NCBI GenBank assembly: GCA_963745595.1
Contig: CAVUYB010000033.1
Location: forward strand, 4,755 to 68,754
Reading direction: 5' to 3'
DNA length: 64,000 nt
Source of the DNA: DASZUK01 sp963745595
GTDB lineage: Bacteria > Actinomycetota > Acidimicrobiia > Acidimicrobiales > RAAP-2
Shown here: positions 17,127 through 25,996 of the stretch, in pieces
Position numbering within the stretch: the stretch's first letter is position 1
Layout: each line of letters begins with the position of its first letter
Notes under the pieces: model-generated
Told to the model about the DNA's origin: nothing
What the model saw: only the letters and a program-made list of their open reading frames with translations
The model's database searches: none
Made by a program: the position numbers and the translations under genes

Positions 17127-17618
17127 GTGACCGAGATGGCCGTCACGACCGGACCGAGGTCCGTCGACGACGAGCGCGCGCCCGACGAGCGTGTCCTCGA
17201 GTTCGTCCGGCCGATCATCGGCTGGGAGGAGTCGACCCGGTTCGCGCTCCGCTCGCTCGGCGCCGAGTACGCGCCGTACCTGACGATGACGTCGCTCGAC
17301 CAGGCCGGGCTCCAGTTCGTCGTCGTGCCGCCCGGGCGACTGTTCGCCGACTACGTCATCGAGGTTCCCGCGGCCGACCGCCAGCTGCTCGGCCTCGACG
17401 ACCGCGCCGATGCGCTCGTGCTCGCCATCGTGCGGCGCCGCAGTGTCGCCACTCCGGTCGTGAACCTGATGGGCCCCATCGTCGTCAACCGGCGGACCGG
17501 CCACGCGACGCAGGTCGTCCTGCAGGACGCGGCCTACGGCGCCGCAGTGCCCGTCGACGCCGGTACGGCGCGCCCGCTCGGCGGCTCAGGTAGTACGGCC
17601 CGCCCTCCAGGGGGCTAG
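17127..17618 (+). CDS. fliW: FliW flagellin-homeostasis protein
   Basis: 163 residues from GTG 17127 (GAGGAGG at 17116-17122). The FliW fold is visible in VLEFVRPIIGWEESTRFALR and VVNLMGPIVVNRRTGHATQV followed by VLQD. In other bacteria FliW binds CsrA to block its repression of flagellin translation, and is itself titrated by flagellin. The gene ends 24 bases from the convergent csrA stop. The last about 20 residues (TARPLGGSGSTARPPGG) are a short duplicated tail. Confidence 0.92.
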   Translation: MTEMAVTTGPRSVDDERAPDERVLEFVRPIIGWEESTRFALRSLGAEYAPYLTMTSLDQAGLQFVVVPPGRLFADYVIEVPAADRQLLGLDDRADALVLAIVRRRSVATPVVNLMGPIVVNRRTGHATQVVLQDAAYGAAVPVDAGTARPLGGSGSTARPPGG

Positions 17619-17642
17619 GCAGTACGGCCGCCCGTCGGCCGG

Positions 17643-18224
17643 TTAGACGGGGTCGTCGGTGTCCGGGCGGTCGCCGACGAGCGCCGCGAGATCACCGGCG
17701 AGATCACCGGCCGCCTCCCGGTTGGCCGCGGCCACATCCTCCCAGAGCTCCTTGCGGAACACGCGGCGGTCGGCCGGCGCGTCGATGCCGACGCGGACGT
17801 AGCTGCCCATCGTCCGGAGCACCGTGACGGTGACCGAGAAGCCGATCGCCGGTCCGGTGATCGCCAGGCACGGGTTGCCCTTGGAGATGGCAGCCACCGT
17901 GACCGTCAGCCCGTCGCCGATCGTCACCGACTCGCCGATCCGGCGGACGACCGACAGCATGGCGTCGACCGCTACCGCCGGCTCGTCGTCACCGGCCACG
18001 TCGACGCGCACGTCGTCGGTCGTGATCCGCACCGACGTCGGCGAGCCGACTTCGACGCGGACGTCGTCCGTGGAGATGGCCGTCGACGAGAGCCGGAACG
18101 GCTGGTCGAGGCCGGGCGCGGTGATGCGGAGGTGCACCTTGCGATCGACGACCGACGAGACCGTGACGTGGATGCCGCTCTCGACCACGATCGATTCGCC
18201 CGGGCGCCGGTTCAGGACCAGCAT
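17643..18224 (-). CDS. csrA: CsrA-like protein with repeated CsrA segments
   Basis: 193 residues, about three times normal CsrA (about 60-75). ATG 18224 follows GGAGGGAG. The N-terminus MLVLNRRPGESIVVESGIHV is a CsrA beginning. A second one, MLSVVRRIGESVTIGDGLTV, starts at residue 89. Residues 131-168 are a canonical CsrA second half (VTVTVLRTMGSYVRVGIDAP, then VFRKELWEDVAAAN), keeping the RNA-contact Arg (R157). The region between (STDDVRVEVGSPTSVRITTD) is itself repetitive. CsrA normally acts as a dimer binding GGA motifs at ribosome sites, so this may be a single-chain version. It is convergent with fliW and last in the flhA-flhF unit. Confidence 0.85.
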   Translation of the reverse strand: MLVLNRRPGESIVVESGIHVTVSSVVDRKVHLRITAPGLDQPFRLSSTAISTDDVRVEVGSPTSVRITTDDVRVDVAGDDEPAVAVDAMLSVVRRIGESVTIGDGLTVTVAAISKGNPCLAITGPAIGFSVTVTVLRTMGSYVRVGIDAPADRRVFRKELWEDVAAANREAAGDLAGDLAALVGDRPDTDDPV

Positions 18225-18316
18225 TCGTCGCTCCCTCCACGCCGGCCGGCTGGCCGACCGATCAGCCGTCCGTAGCGGACCGTCGCCCAAACCGTACCCG
18301 GCGGGCCGGCCGCGGA

Positions 18317-18637
18317 TCAGCTTCTCGGCTGGCCCCCGACCGGGGGTGAGGCGTCGCCACCGGACGACTGGCCGGCGGCCCGTCCCGGCTCGTAGTCACC
18401 GAACCGGGCCCGGGCCTCGTCGAGCAGCCGGGTGATCTCGGCCTGCCGGGCTTGACGGGCGTACATGTCGACGACTCGCTCGACCACCGCCGCCAGTGCC
18501 CAACAGAGGACGAGCGCGATGGCGAACCGGACGAGGCCGGCCGCCGGACTCAGCGCGCCGTCGAGCACCGACGGGAGGAACGGCAGCGACAGCACGAGTG
18601 CGGCCGCGACGACGAGCTCCGGACGACGAACGCCCAT
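18317..18637 (-). CDS. Small two-helix membrane protein
   Basis: 106 residues. Two membrane helices (LVVAAALVLSLPFLPSVLDG; GLVRFAIALVLCWALAAVVE) are followed by a charged cytoplasmic helix (RQAEITRLLDEARARFGDYE). I recognise no family. It sits 10 bases after the FlhF-like gene and before csrA on the same strand, so it is likely a flagellar accessory gene. Confidence 0.65.
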   Translation of the reverse strand: MGVRRPELVVAAALVLSLPFLPSVLDGALSPAAGLVRFAIALVLCWALAAVVERVVDMYARQARQAEITRLLDEARARFGDYEPGRAAGQSSGGDASPPVGGQPRS

Positions 18638-18647
18638 GGTCCCGCCT

Positions 18648-20056
18648 CTACCGTCCCGCCGCCAGGGCGGCCACGACGTCGGCCCAGCGCTCCGGCGTCG
18701 CCGGCTCGCCGTCCAGCCGGACCACCGGGATGCCGGCCGACAGGATCGCGGCCGGCGTGACCGTTCCTGCCACCTCGTCGACGACCAGTGCGTCTACCCC
18801 GCCGATGTCGTTCGCCCAGCGCTCGACGTCCTCCGGTTTCGTCGACGCCCGCGCCAGGCCCCAGACGCACGACGGTCGCATCGCTCGGAGCATCTCTCGG
18901 GCCCAGCGCCGGTCGGCTTCGGCCGACGACGCGTGGACGACGACGACACCGACCCCGTCGCGACGCCAGCCGGCCGAAAGGTCGGCCGCCTCGTCCGGCG
19001 TCCGCACCCGGTAGCCCGGTCGCCGCGAGCGCGTCGTGCCCTCGAGCGCGGCCACCGCGATCTCGCTCGGGCGAACGCCCAGCTCCGCCGCCACCGAGCG
19101 GGCGACCTGGGTGGCCGCCCGTCCTTCGCCGACCACCGCCACCAGACTGCCCGGCGTCCTCGGTAGTGGTCGCGGTGCCGGCACGGCGGCGAAGGCCTCC
19201 TCCAACGAGCGAGCGCCGGCTGGCCCGCCGGTCGTCACGTCGCCCGCGGCAGCCGGCAGGAGCCACTCGGGGAAGCCGGCCATCACCAGACAGCCCGGAC
19301 TGGGCAGCCGCCCAGGCGGCCGTCCGACGATCCGTGGGCCGATGGCCAGCGACCGGCGCAACCGACGCTCGCTCGTCGGCCCGCCGACCGGCGCAGCGGG
19401 CCGCTCGTCGGTCGCCGGCCGCTCGGTCGCCGGCAGCTCCGTCGTCGGTTGTGCCGGCGCGGCCAGCCGGCCGGGCGCGATTCGGCGCATCGTCGCCGGC
19501 CCGGGCCGGTAGGTGCCCGGCTCCTCGCCCAGCGAGCTGGCGACCTCGGTGAGCACTTCGTCGAACGACCGGCCCTCGAAGGGCCTCGTCGTCGGCGACT
19601 CGGCGGCCGACGGCTCGCGGCGCCGGCTGCGGCTGCGGCCGCGGCTGCCGACGACGTCGCCGGTGGCGACACGGCGACCGGCGCCGATGCGCCCGTGGTG
19701 ACGCTGCGGTCGACGACGAAGCCGCGGCCGACAGCTCCAGTTCGTCCTCGGTCTCGTCGAGCAGCGCGGCCAGCCCTCTGGCGGTCGACCCGTCGATGGT
19801 CAACGTGAGGGCCAGCGTCGCCGGCCGTCGATGCCGCCAACCCGTCCATGGCCGACCCGTCGACCGCCGTGCCGGCGACCCGCCCGTCGGCGGGGTCGAC
19901 CTCGATCGTGTAGACCTCCCGGGCGAAGAAGCCGAGGAAGCCGCCCTTCCGCCGCCGTTCGGGCGGCCGGATCTTGGCCGGGCCGTGCTGGTCCAGCACC
20001 TGCTGGATCAGCGCTTCGAGATCCGTGCCCTCATACACCAGCTGCTGCGCTGACAC
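18648..20056 (-). CDS. flhF: FlhF-like protein with degenerate GTPase site, two frameshifts
   Basis: Length 1409 is 3n+2, so about 468 residues after two extra bases are skipped: near 19820 (to reach ALTLTIDGSTARGLAALLDE) and in the linker about 19620-19740 (to reach PTTRPFEGRSFDEVLTEV). The N-terminal domain (GTDLEALIQQVLDQHGP, RRKGGFLGFFAREVYTIEV) matches FlhF. The C-terminal domain follows the SRP-GTPase outline (SLVAVVGEGRAATQVARSVA; VDALVVDEVAGTVTPAAIL; GIPVVRLDGEPATPERWADV), but the P-loop Gly-Lys-Thr and the TKLD-type motif are absent. FlhF normally sets flagellar position and number as a GTP-dependent dimer; this one probably cannot hydrolyse GTP. Its start overlaps the flhA stop. Confidence 0.75.
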
Positions 20057-22101
20057 CGCTCACCACCCCAATTCGCTCGAGTTGTACGTGTGCGCCGATC
20101 TCGCTGACGGACATCACGGCCAGCCGGGGGACGGCCGTGGCGAAGAGCCGCTGGAGGGCCGGTCGGATGGGTGCGGCGACGGCCAGCACCGGCTCGGTGC
20201 CGGCCCGCGCCGCGTCGTCGAACAGCGAGCGGACGGCCGTGACGAGGTGCTCGGCGGCGGCCGGGTCCATCGGCAGCACGGAGCCGTCGTCGGTCGTCCG
20301 GACGGCGTTGGCCAGCGACTGTTCGAAGGCCGTGTCGAGAGTGATGACGGCCAGCTTCTTGTCCCTCGTGTGGAGCGCGGTGATGGCCGGCCCGAGGGCG
20401 ACCCGGGCGGCTTCGGTCATCGCCTCCGGGTTCTTCGTCTGCCGGCCGCGCTCGGTGATCGCCTCGACGATCCGTACGAGGTCGAGGATCGGCACGCCCT
20501 GGTCGAGCAGGGTGACGAGCACCCGGTGGAGATCGGTCACCGTGATCTGGGCGGCCGTCATCTCCTCCAGGGCCACCGGGTCGGAACCCTTGTGGGCGTC
20601 GAGCAGCGTGCGGACCTGCTGGACGGAGAGGAGCTCGCCGGCATGGGAGGAGGCGATCTCGCCGAGGTGGGTGATGATGGCCGACGAGCGGTCGATGGCG
20701 GTGATGCCGGCCGCGGCCAGCGCCTCCTGGCGGGCCTCGGCGGGGATCCACTTGGCCGGTAGACCGAAGACCGGCTCGATCGTCGCCTCGCCGGGCAGCA
20801 GGTCGAGGCCGGCACCGATGGCCAGCATCCGCCCCGGCGGGGCCTGCCCCCGGGCGACCTCGACGCCGTGGACGCGGATGGCGTACGTGCTCGGCGGGAG
20901 GTCGATGTTGTCGCGGGTGCGCACCTTCGGGATGAGGATGCCCTTGTCGTAGGCGAGCTTGCGGCGGAGCCCACGGATGCGGTCGAGCAGATCGCCGCCC
21001 TGGGTCTTGTCGGCCAGCGGCGCCAGGTTCGGGGCGATCTCGAGCTGCAGCGGCTCGACCCGGATCTCGTTGGCCAGTGCCAGGGGCGTGTCCGCGGTGG
21101 CCGGGTCCTTGGCCGCGGCGTCGGTCGCCGCCCGCTCCTTCTCGTTCTCGGAGGCATGGGTTCGCCGGATCCGACTGGACACGAAGAGCAGGACGACGCC
21201 GACGAGCAGGAACGGGATGTGGGGGAGCCCGGGCACGAGGGCGAGCACGAGCATGGCCCCGCCCGCCACCTGAATGGCGCGGGGCTGGTTGCCGAACTGG
21301 GCCGTGACGTCGGACCCGAAGTCGGCCTCGTCGGTCGCGCCGCGGGTGACGATCAGGCCGGTCGAGATCGAGAGCAGCAGGGCCGGGATCTGGGAGACGA
21401 GCCCGTCACCGATCGACAGGATGCTGTACGTGTGGATGGCGGCGGAGACCGACATGTGCTGCTGCAGGACGCCGATGGCGAAGCCGCCGATGAGGTTGAT
21501 GAACGTGATGACGAGGGCCGCGATGGCATCCCCTCGGACGAACTTGCTGGCGCCGTCCATGTTTCCGTAGAACTCGGACGTCGCTGTCGATCTCCTTGCG
21601 CCGCCGCCGCGCCTCGGCCTCGTCGATCAGGCCGCTGTTCAGCTCACCGTCGATGGCGACCAGCTTGGGGGCCATGGCGTCGAGGGAGAACCGGGCGGCC
21701 ACCTCCGAGACCCGACCGGCGCCGCTCGTGACGACGACGAACTGGATGACGATGAGGATCAGGAAGACGACGATCCCGACGATGATCGAGCCGCCGACGA
21801 CGAACGAGCCGAAGCTCTGGACGACCGATCCGGCATAGCCGTGGAGCAGGACGAGCCGGGTGACGCTGACGTTCAGGGCGAGCCGGAACATCGTGGCCAC
21901 GAGCAGCAGCGCCGGGAAGACCGAGAAGTCCATCGCCCGCCGGACGTGCATGGTCGTGAGCAGGACGACCAGGGCCGCCGACATGTTCAGCGTGATCAGG
22001 ATGTCGAGCAGGAACGTCGGCATCGGGACGACGAGCATCACGACGATGCCGATGACGATCGCGGGGACGCCGAACAGGCCCATCCGCTGCTTCAGGTTCA
22101 T
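20031..22101 (-). CDS. flhA: FlhA export gate protein, one frameshift
   Basis: About 689 residues once one extra base is skipped near 21576 (length 2071 is 3n+1). Before the break: FGVPAIVIGIVVMLVVPMPT, MDFSVFPALLLVATMFRLAL, ARFSLDAMAPKLVAIDGELN and RRRRKEIDS. After it: MDGASKFVRGDAIAALVITF, GDGLVSQIPALLLSISTGLI, then the cytoplasmic domain to HVQLERIGVVSGV. All FlhA landmarks are present, including the FHIPEP-family LNxS-TRLVLLHG segment. It forms the nonameric export gate. A perfect-spacing sigma-28 promoter lies 89 bases upstream. Confidence 0.9.
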
Positions 22102-22189
22102 ACGCTGCCTCGACACTGTCGGACCGACCGGTTCCCGGCCGTTCCGTGGCCGGTGCTACAGGCCCGCCGTCCTGGCGCGCGCCCTCTAG

Positions 22190-22217
22190 GTATCGGCCGG
22201 TCGCCACGAGACCTTGA
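22190..22217 (-). promoter_or_regulatory. Sigma-28-type promoter of flhA-flhF-csrA
   Basis: On the minus strand: TCAAG (22217-22213), 15 bases, GCCGATAC (22197-22190). It is the same architecture as the plus-strand sites, 89 bases before the flhA ATG. It lies in the divergent region shared with a small toxin-antitoxin-like pair. Confidence 0.88.
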
Positions 22218-22255
22218 GTCCCGGCGATAACACCACCGTGCGTTACTGTTGACCC

Positions 22256-22411
22256 ATGACCCGGGAGGCCACCGTCCTCGACCTCAACGACGAGCAGATG
22301 GGCCGCCGCCTCGAAGCGGCCAAGGAAGACGAGCGGGACGGTCAGCTGGTTCGTTGTCATGACGAGGCAGAGCTACGGGAGCTGTTCAGGACGCTGCGCC
22401 ACCAGGCGTGA
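22256..22411 (+). CDS. Small antitoxin-like protein
   Basis: 51 residues from ATG 22256, highly charged: TREATVLDLNDEQMGRRLEA, KEDERDGQLVRCHDEAELRE, LFRTLRHQA. No family is recognised. It overlaps the next gene by 4 bases (GTGA), the usual arrangement of type II antitoxin-toxin pairs with the antitoxin first. It is too small for domain assignment. Confidence 0.5.
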   Translation: MTREATVLDLNDEQMGRRLEAAKEDERDGQLVRCHDEAELRELFRTLRHQA

Positions 22412-22671
22412 CCTGGTACGCCGACTTCACCGGCGGCGTCCGGGCTGACCTGGTCGGGTTGGATGCGACCGTTACGGAAGCTCTCGTCGACACGCTGGCC
22501 GCCTGGTTGGAGCAGGGACCACCCCGAGAGAACAGACGGACGCTCCTCGGTGTCGATATCTACGAAGCCGTCGTCGCCGAGCGGTACCTGCTCGCCTACA
22601 CCGTGGACGCCGATCGGGAGCGGTTCGTCCTGTTGTGGCTTCGACACCGGCCAGGCGTGAGGCCGACCTGA
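22408..22671 (+). CDS. Putative RelE/ParE-type toxin
   Basis: 87 residues from GTG 22408. An N-terminal helix pair (VTEALVDTLAAWLEQGPPRE) is followed by strands VDIYEAVVAERYLLAYTVD and RFVLLWLRHRPG, the beta-sheet pattern of RelE/ParE/HigB toxins. Identification rests on size, fold pattern and coupling to the 51-residue upstream gene. It is divergent from flhA and convergent with the glycosyltransferase gene. Confidence 0.5.
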   Translation: MTWYADFTGGVRADLVGLDATVTEALVDTLAAWLEQGPPRENRRTLLGVDIYEAVVAERYLLAYTVDADRERFVLLWLRHRPGVRPT

Positions 22672-22720
22672 GGGTCCGACCGGTTGGCCCCCATCGGCGG
22701 CGGCCGTCCGTCTTTCCAGG

Positions 22721-25123
22721 TCAGGCGGTGGTGACCATCTCTGGTGCGGCCCGGCCCGGCCGGGCCGGGCGGGCCCGCCAGGCCCGGGCGGCGAGCAGGC
22801 GCAGGCCGTCGGGGTCGTCGGGGCGGACGACGGCGAGGTGGGCGAACGGCCCCTGCGGTCGGCGGGAGGAGAGGACGGCGTAGACCTGGTCGGCGACTTC
22901 GCGGTCGGTGGCCGCGGCCGCAGTGGGCGGCAGGATGGCAGCGACCTGGGGACCGTGCTCGACGTCGACGCCAGCCTGGTCGGCGACGGCGCGCAGCGCC
23001 CGCTCGAACTCGATCGGGTCGACGGACGGACCGTAGACGACGAGGGACGCGTCGTCGGCGGCGGTGAACGCCTGGCCGTAGGTGGCGAGCAGGGCGGGGT
23101 CGCCGAGCACCTCGTCGGCGTGAGCCAGGACGAGGAAGCGGCTGGTCGGCGTCGGCCGCTGACGGGCGACCTTGGTCGCGACGTACCGCTGGTTGTCGGC
23201 GGACATGGCGGCCGGCGTAGAGGGCCCGTCCCAGATGCCGGCGACGGTGGCCGACGACCGGTGCTCGAAGTGCAACACCTTGCCGGCCCGCAGCCGGAGC
23301 ACGCGCTCGCCGATGCGGGCGGCCCGCATGGCGTAGTCGTCGTCGTCGTGCCAGAAGAGGCCGAGGCTCTCGTCGAACCGGCCGATGCGGGCGACGGTCT
23401 CGGGCCGCAGGAAGAGGCAGAACCCGACGGCGACGTCGCACGGCTGGGGACCGTCGCCGACGACCGGGTGGAGCTCGCGCCCGTCGGGGCCCCACGTCAC
23501 CCGCACGCCGTCCTCACCGGCGATGCCGGCATCGGGATCGGCGTCGAGGGCGGCGACGTACGGCGCCCACCAGTCGGCGAGGACCTCGGTGTCGTTGTCG
23601 AGGAAGACGATCCAGTCCTCGTCGCCGTCGAGGTGGTCGAGGCCGACGTTGCGGCCGCCGGGCACGCCCCGGTTCTCGGGCAACAGGACCGGTCGGACGC
23701 GGTCGTCGTCGAGACCGCGGAGCCAGTCGGCGGTGTCGTCGGTCGACGCGTTGTCGACGACGACGAGCCGGAGCGGGACGGTCGTGTGGTGGAGGAGGCT
23801 GGCGATGCAGCGCTTCGTGTAGCCGAGCGCGTTGTGGGCGAGGACGACGACGCCGAGCTTCGGCGACGGCCGGAGGGCCCGGCGGGAACGGTGTCCGGTC
23901 CCCAGGCCGACGGCCGATCCGAGGCCGCCGACCAACCGGTCGGCTCGCACCTGGGCGAGCAGGTCGAGCTGACGACCGACCGCGGCGGCGGGGTCGAAGA
24001 GCCGGCGGACGCTGGCCGCGCCCCGCCGGCCGACGTCTTCCAAACGCTCCCGGTCGGCCAACTGGTCGGCGGCCATTCGGCCGAAGGTGACGGCGTCGTC
24101 GGTGGCGATGGGGAGCAGCCCGTCGTCGGGCGTCAACCAGTGCCGCAGCCCGCAACGGTCGCCGCAGATCACCGGCACGCCGGCCGCGAGGGCCTCGGCG
24201 GCCGCGGTGTGGAAGTTCTCGAACCGGGAAGGGAGGATCGCGGCGTCGGCCGCGGCGAGGTGGCGGGCGACGCCGTCGAGGTCGAGCTGCTCGACGAAGC
24301 GGACGCGATCGAACCCGAGCCCGAGATCGTCCATCAGCGGCCGGAGGACGGCCCGCCGGTACGACTGGCCGGATGGTCCGGTCGGCGTGTCCCGGCCGAC
24401 GAGGGTGACGCGGGCGTCGACGTTGCGGCGGGCCAGCTCGGCCACGGTGTGCAGAACCAGCTCTGGTCGCTTGTTCGGCTCGAGGCGGCCGACGAAGACG
24501 AGCTCGAGCTCGTGCGGCCCGACGTGGACGCGGGCGGCGAAGCGGGAGCCGTCGAGCGGCGGGGCGAGCACGGCGACCGGCGGCCGCGAGCCGGCCCGAC
24601 CGGCCGTCTCGGTGGCGATGAGCTGGGTGGGCGCGACGAGGATGTCGGCCCGGTCGAGCGCGAGGTGCTCCATGTCGGCGGCAGCGGCGAACGCCGGGTC
24701 GCGCCGGCGGTCGCAGCGGTCGGGATGGACGACGGCCCGGGTGGCGTGGAGCTGGACCGCCAGCACGGTGCCGGGCGCGGGCTGGATGGCCATCGACTCG
24801 GCGAAGTAGTCCGGCGCCCAGATCGCGTCGAAGCCGACGGTCGCGTCGAGGGCTTGGTAGAAGTTGGCGACCGTCGCCGCCCACAGGCCCTGCTCGACCT
24901 CGGGGTGGCCGGCCGGCGCGCCGGCCGGCATCGGCAGGCGGTAGACCGCGACGCCGTCCTGTAGGACACGGCGGCCCTGCCCGGTCCGGTCGAGCGAGAT
25001 GACGTGGACCGCGACGCCGTGGTCGACGAGGCCGCGGGCGGTCATCTCCGACACCCGGCCGATCCCGCCGTCGGCCGTCTCCGGCGGGTACTCCCGGCTG
25101 ACGATGCAGATGCTCCTGATCAT
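22721..25123 (-). CDS. Two-domain glycosyltransferase (GT4 + GT2)
   Basis: 800 residues. Residues 1-395 are a GT-B, GT4-type enzyme: CIVSREYPPETADGGIGRVS at the acceptor side, ELVFVGRLEPNKRPELVLHT, and the donor motif FENFHTAAAEALAAGVPVIC. Residues about 420-690 are a GT-A, GT2-type enzyme: LGVVVLAHNALGYTKRCIAS, VVVDNASTDDTADWL, and the metal motif in WIVFLDNDTEVLADW, then a WHDDDDYAMR acceptor-base region. A further C-terminal domain is unassigned. It would add at least two sugars to one acceptor. It is last of the minus-strand block between flhA and fliC. Confidence 0.88.
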   Translation of the reverse strand: MIRSICIVSREYPPETADGGIGRVSEMTARGLVDHGVAVHVISLDRTGQGRRVLQDGVAVYRLPMPAGAPAGHPEVEQGLWAATVANFYQALDATVGFDAIWAPDYFAESMAIQPAPGTVLAVQLHATRAVVHPDRCDRRRDPAFAAAADMEHLALDRADILVAPTQLIATETAGRAGSRPPVAVLAPPLDGSRFAARVHVGPHELELVFVGRLEPNKRPELVLHTVAELARRNVDARVTLVGRDTPTGPSGQSYRRAVLRPLMDDLGLGFDRVRFVEQLDLDGVARHLAAADAAILPSRFENFHTAAAEALAAGVPVICGDRCGLRHWLTPDDGLLPIATDDAVTFGRMAADQLADRERLEDVGRRGAASVRRLFDPAAAVGRQLDLLAQVRADRLVGGLGSAVGLGTGHRSRRALRPSPKLGVVVLAHNALGYTKRCIASLLHHTTVPLRLVVVDNASTDDTADWLRGLDDDRVRPVLLPENRGVPGGRNVGLDHLDGDEDWIVFLDNDTEVLADWWAPYVAALDADPDAGIAGEDGVRVTWGPDGRELHPVVGDGPQPCDVAVGFCLFLRPETVARIGRFDESLGLFWHDDDDYAMRAARIGERVLRLRAGKVLHFEHRSSATVAGIWDGPSTPAAMSADNQRYVATKVARQRPTPTSRFLVLAHADEVLGDPALLATYGQAFTAADDASLVVYGPSVDPIEFERALRAVADQAGVDVEHGPQVAAILPPTAAAATDREVADQVYAVLSSRRPQGPFAHLAVVRPDDPDGLRLLAARAWRARPARPGRAAPEMVTTA

Positions 25124-25139
25124 GCTGTTCTCCCGACGG

Positions 25140-25991
25140 TCATGCTGGCCTCCCGACGATCACGACGTTGTCCTCGTGCGGGCAGTACAGGTCGGCAATG
25201 CGGAACCCGGCCTGCCGCACCAGCCGGGCCAGGTTCTCCTCGCTGAAGAGGTGGACGTGCTCGAGTGGGCTCATGCACTCCCAGTCGTCGCCGTCGACGA
25301 CGTAGGTGAGGGCGTCGGTCGTCGGCGTCTCGGCCACCAGCAGGCCGCCGTCGGCCAGCACCCGCCGGCACGCTTCGAGCACGGCGAGCGGCTCGAAGAG
25401 GTGCTCGACGACGTCGTGGAGGAGGACGACGTCGAAGCTGCCGGCCGCCAGTCCGAGATCGCGGATGTCGCCGCAGTACAGCTCGATGCCGTGCGCCTCC
25501 TTGGCCGCCGCGCAGATGTCGGCCGACGGCTCGACGCCCTGGGCGGCGAACCCGAGGTCGCGGGCCGCTCGCACGGTGCCGCCGTTCGACGCGCCGACGT
25601 CGAGGAGCCGGCCGGCCGACGCGAACGGCAGCACGTCGCGCTGCAGCTTGCCGAAGCCGTTGCGGTAGTCGTACTCCGTCCGTTCGGCGAGCGTCGGCGA
25701 GCCGATGCCGAGGCAGTAGTCGGTCCAGTACGCCTGCCCGTAGAGGTCGGCGACGGCCGCCTCGGGGAGGCGCGGACTGACGAAGAGGTGGCCGCACTCG
25801 TCGCACGTCCGCAGGTCGATGCCGTCGACCGTCGTGGCGTGGGACGTCGCGGCCGCCGGCCCGCACAGGACGCAGGGGACGTCGTCCCATCGATACTGCG
25901 CCCGGAGGCGATCGATGACGTCGTCGCGGCGCTGGCGGTGCTGCTCGGCCAGCTCGGGGACGTGGAACCGGGTGGGCATGACGTCGGCCAT
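25140..25991 (-). CDS. SAM-dependent methyltransferase with zinc ribbon
   Basis: 283 residues; ATG 25991 has GGAAGGTG upstream. An N-terminal zinc-ribbon-like pair (CVLCG and CDECG) precedes a class I methyltransferase domain: motif I GRLLDVGASNGGTVRAARDL, then FDVVLLHDVVEHLFEPLAVL and LADGGLLVAETPTTDAL. The layout resembles sugar or glycan methyltransferases found in polysaccharide clusters. It lies between two glycosyltransferase genes, so methylation of a sugar on the glycan is likely. Confidence 0.85.
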   Translation of the reverse strand: MADVMPTRFHVPELAEQHRQRRDDVIDRLRAQYRWDDVPCVLCGPAAATSHATTVDGIDLRTCDECGHLFVSPRLPEAAVADLYGQAYWTDYCLGIGSPTLAERTEYDYRNGFGKLQRDVLPFASAGRLLDVGASNGGTVRAARDLGFAAQGVEPSADICAAAKEAHGIELYCGDIRDLGLAAGSFDVVLLHDVVEHLFEPLAVLEACRRVLADGGLLVAETPTTDALTYVVDGDDWECMSPLEHVHLFSEENLARLVRQAGFRIADLYCPHEDNVVIVGRPA

Positions 25992-25996
25992 CGTGG

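Noticed and set aside
22838..24964. 708-codon plus-strand open frame antisense to the GT4+GT2 gene
   Set aside because: Composition is the complement of the real gene (Val/Gly/Asp/Arg-rich), with no recognisable domain.
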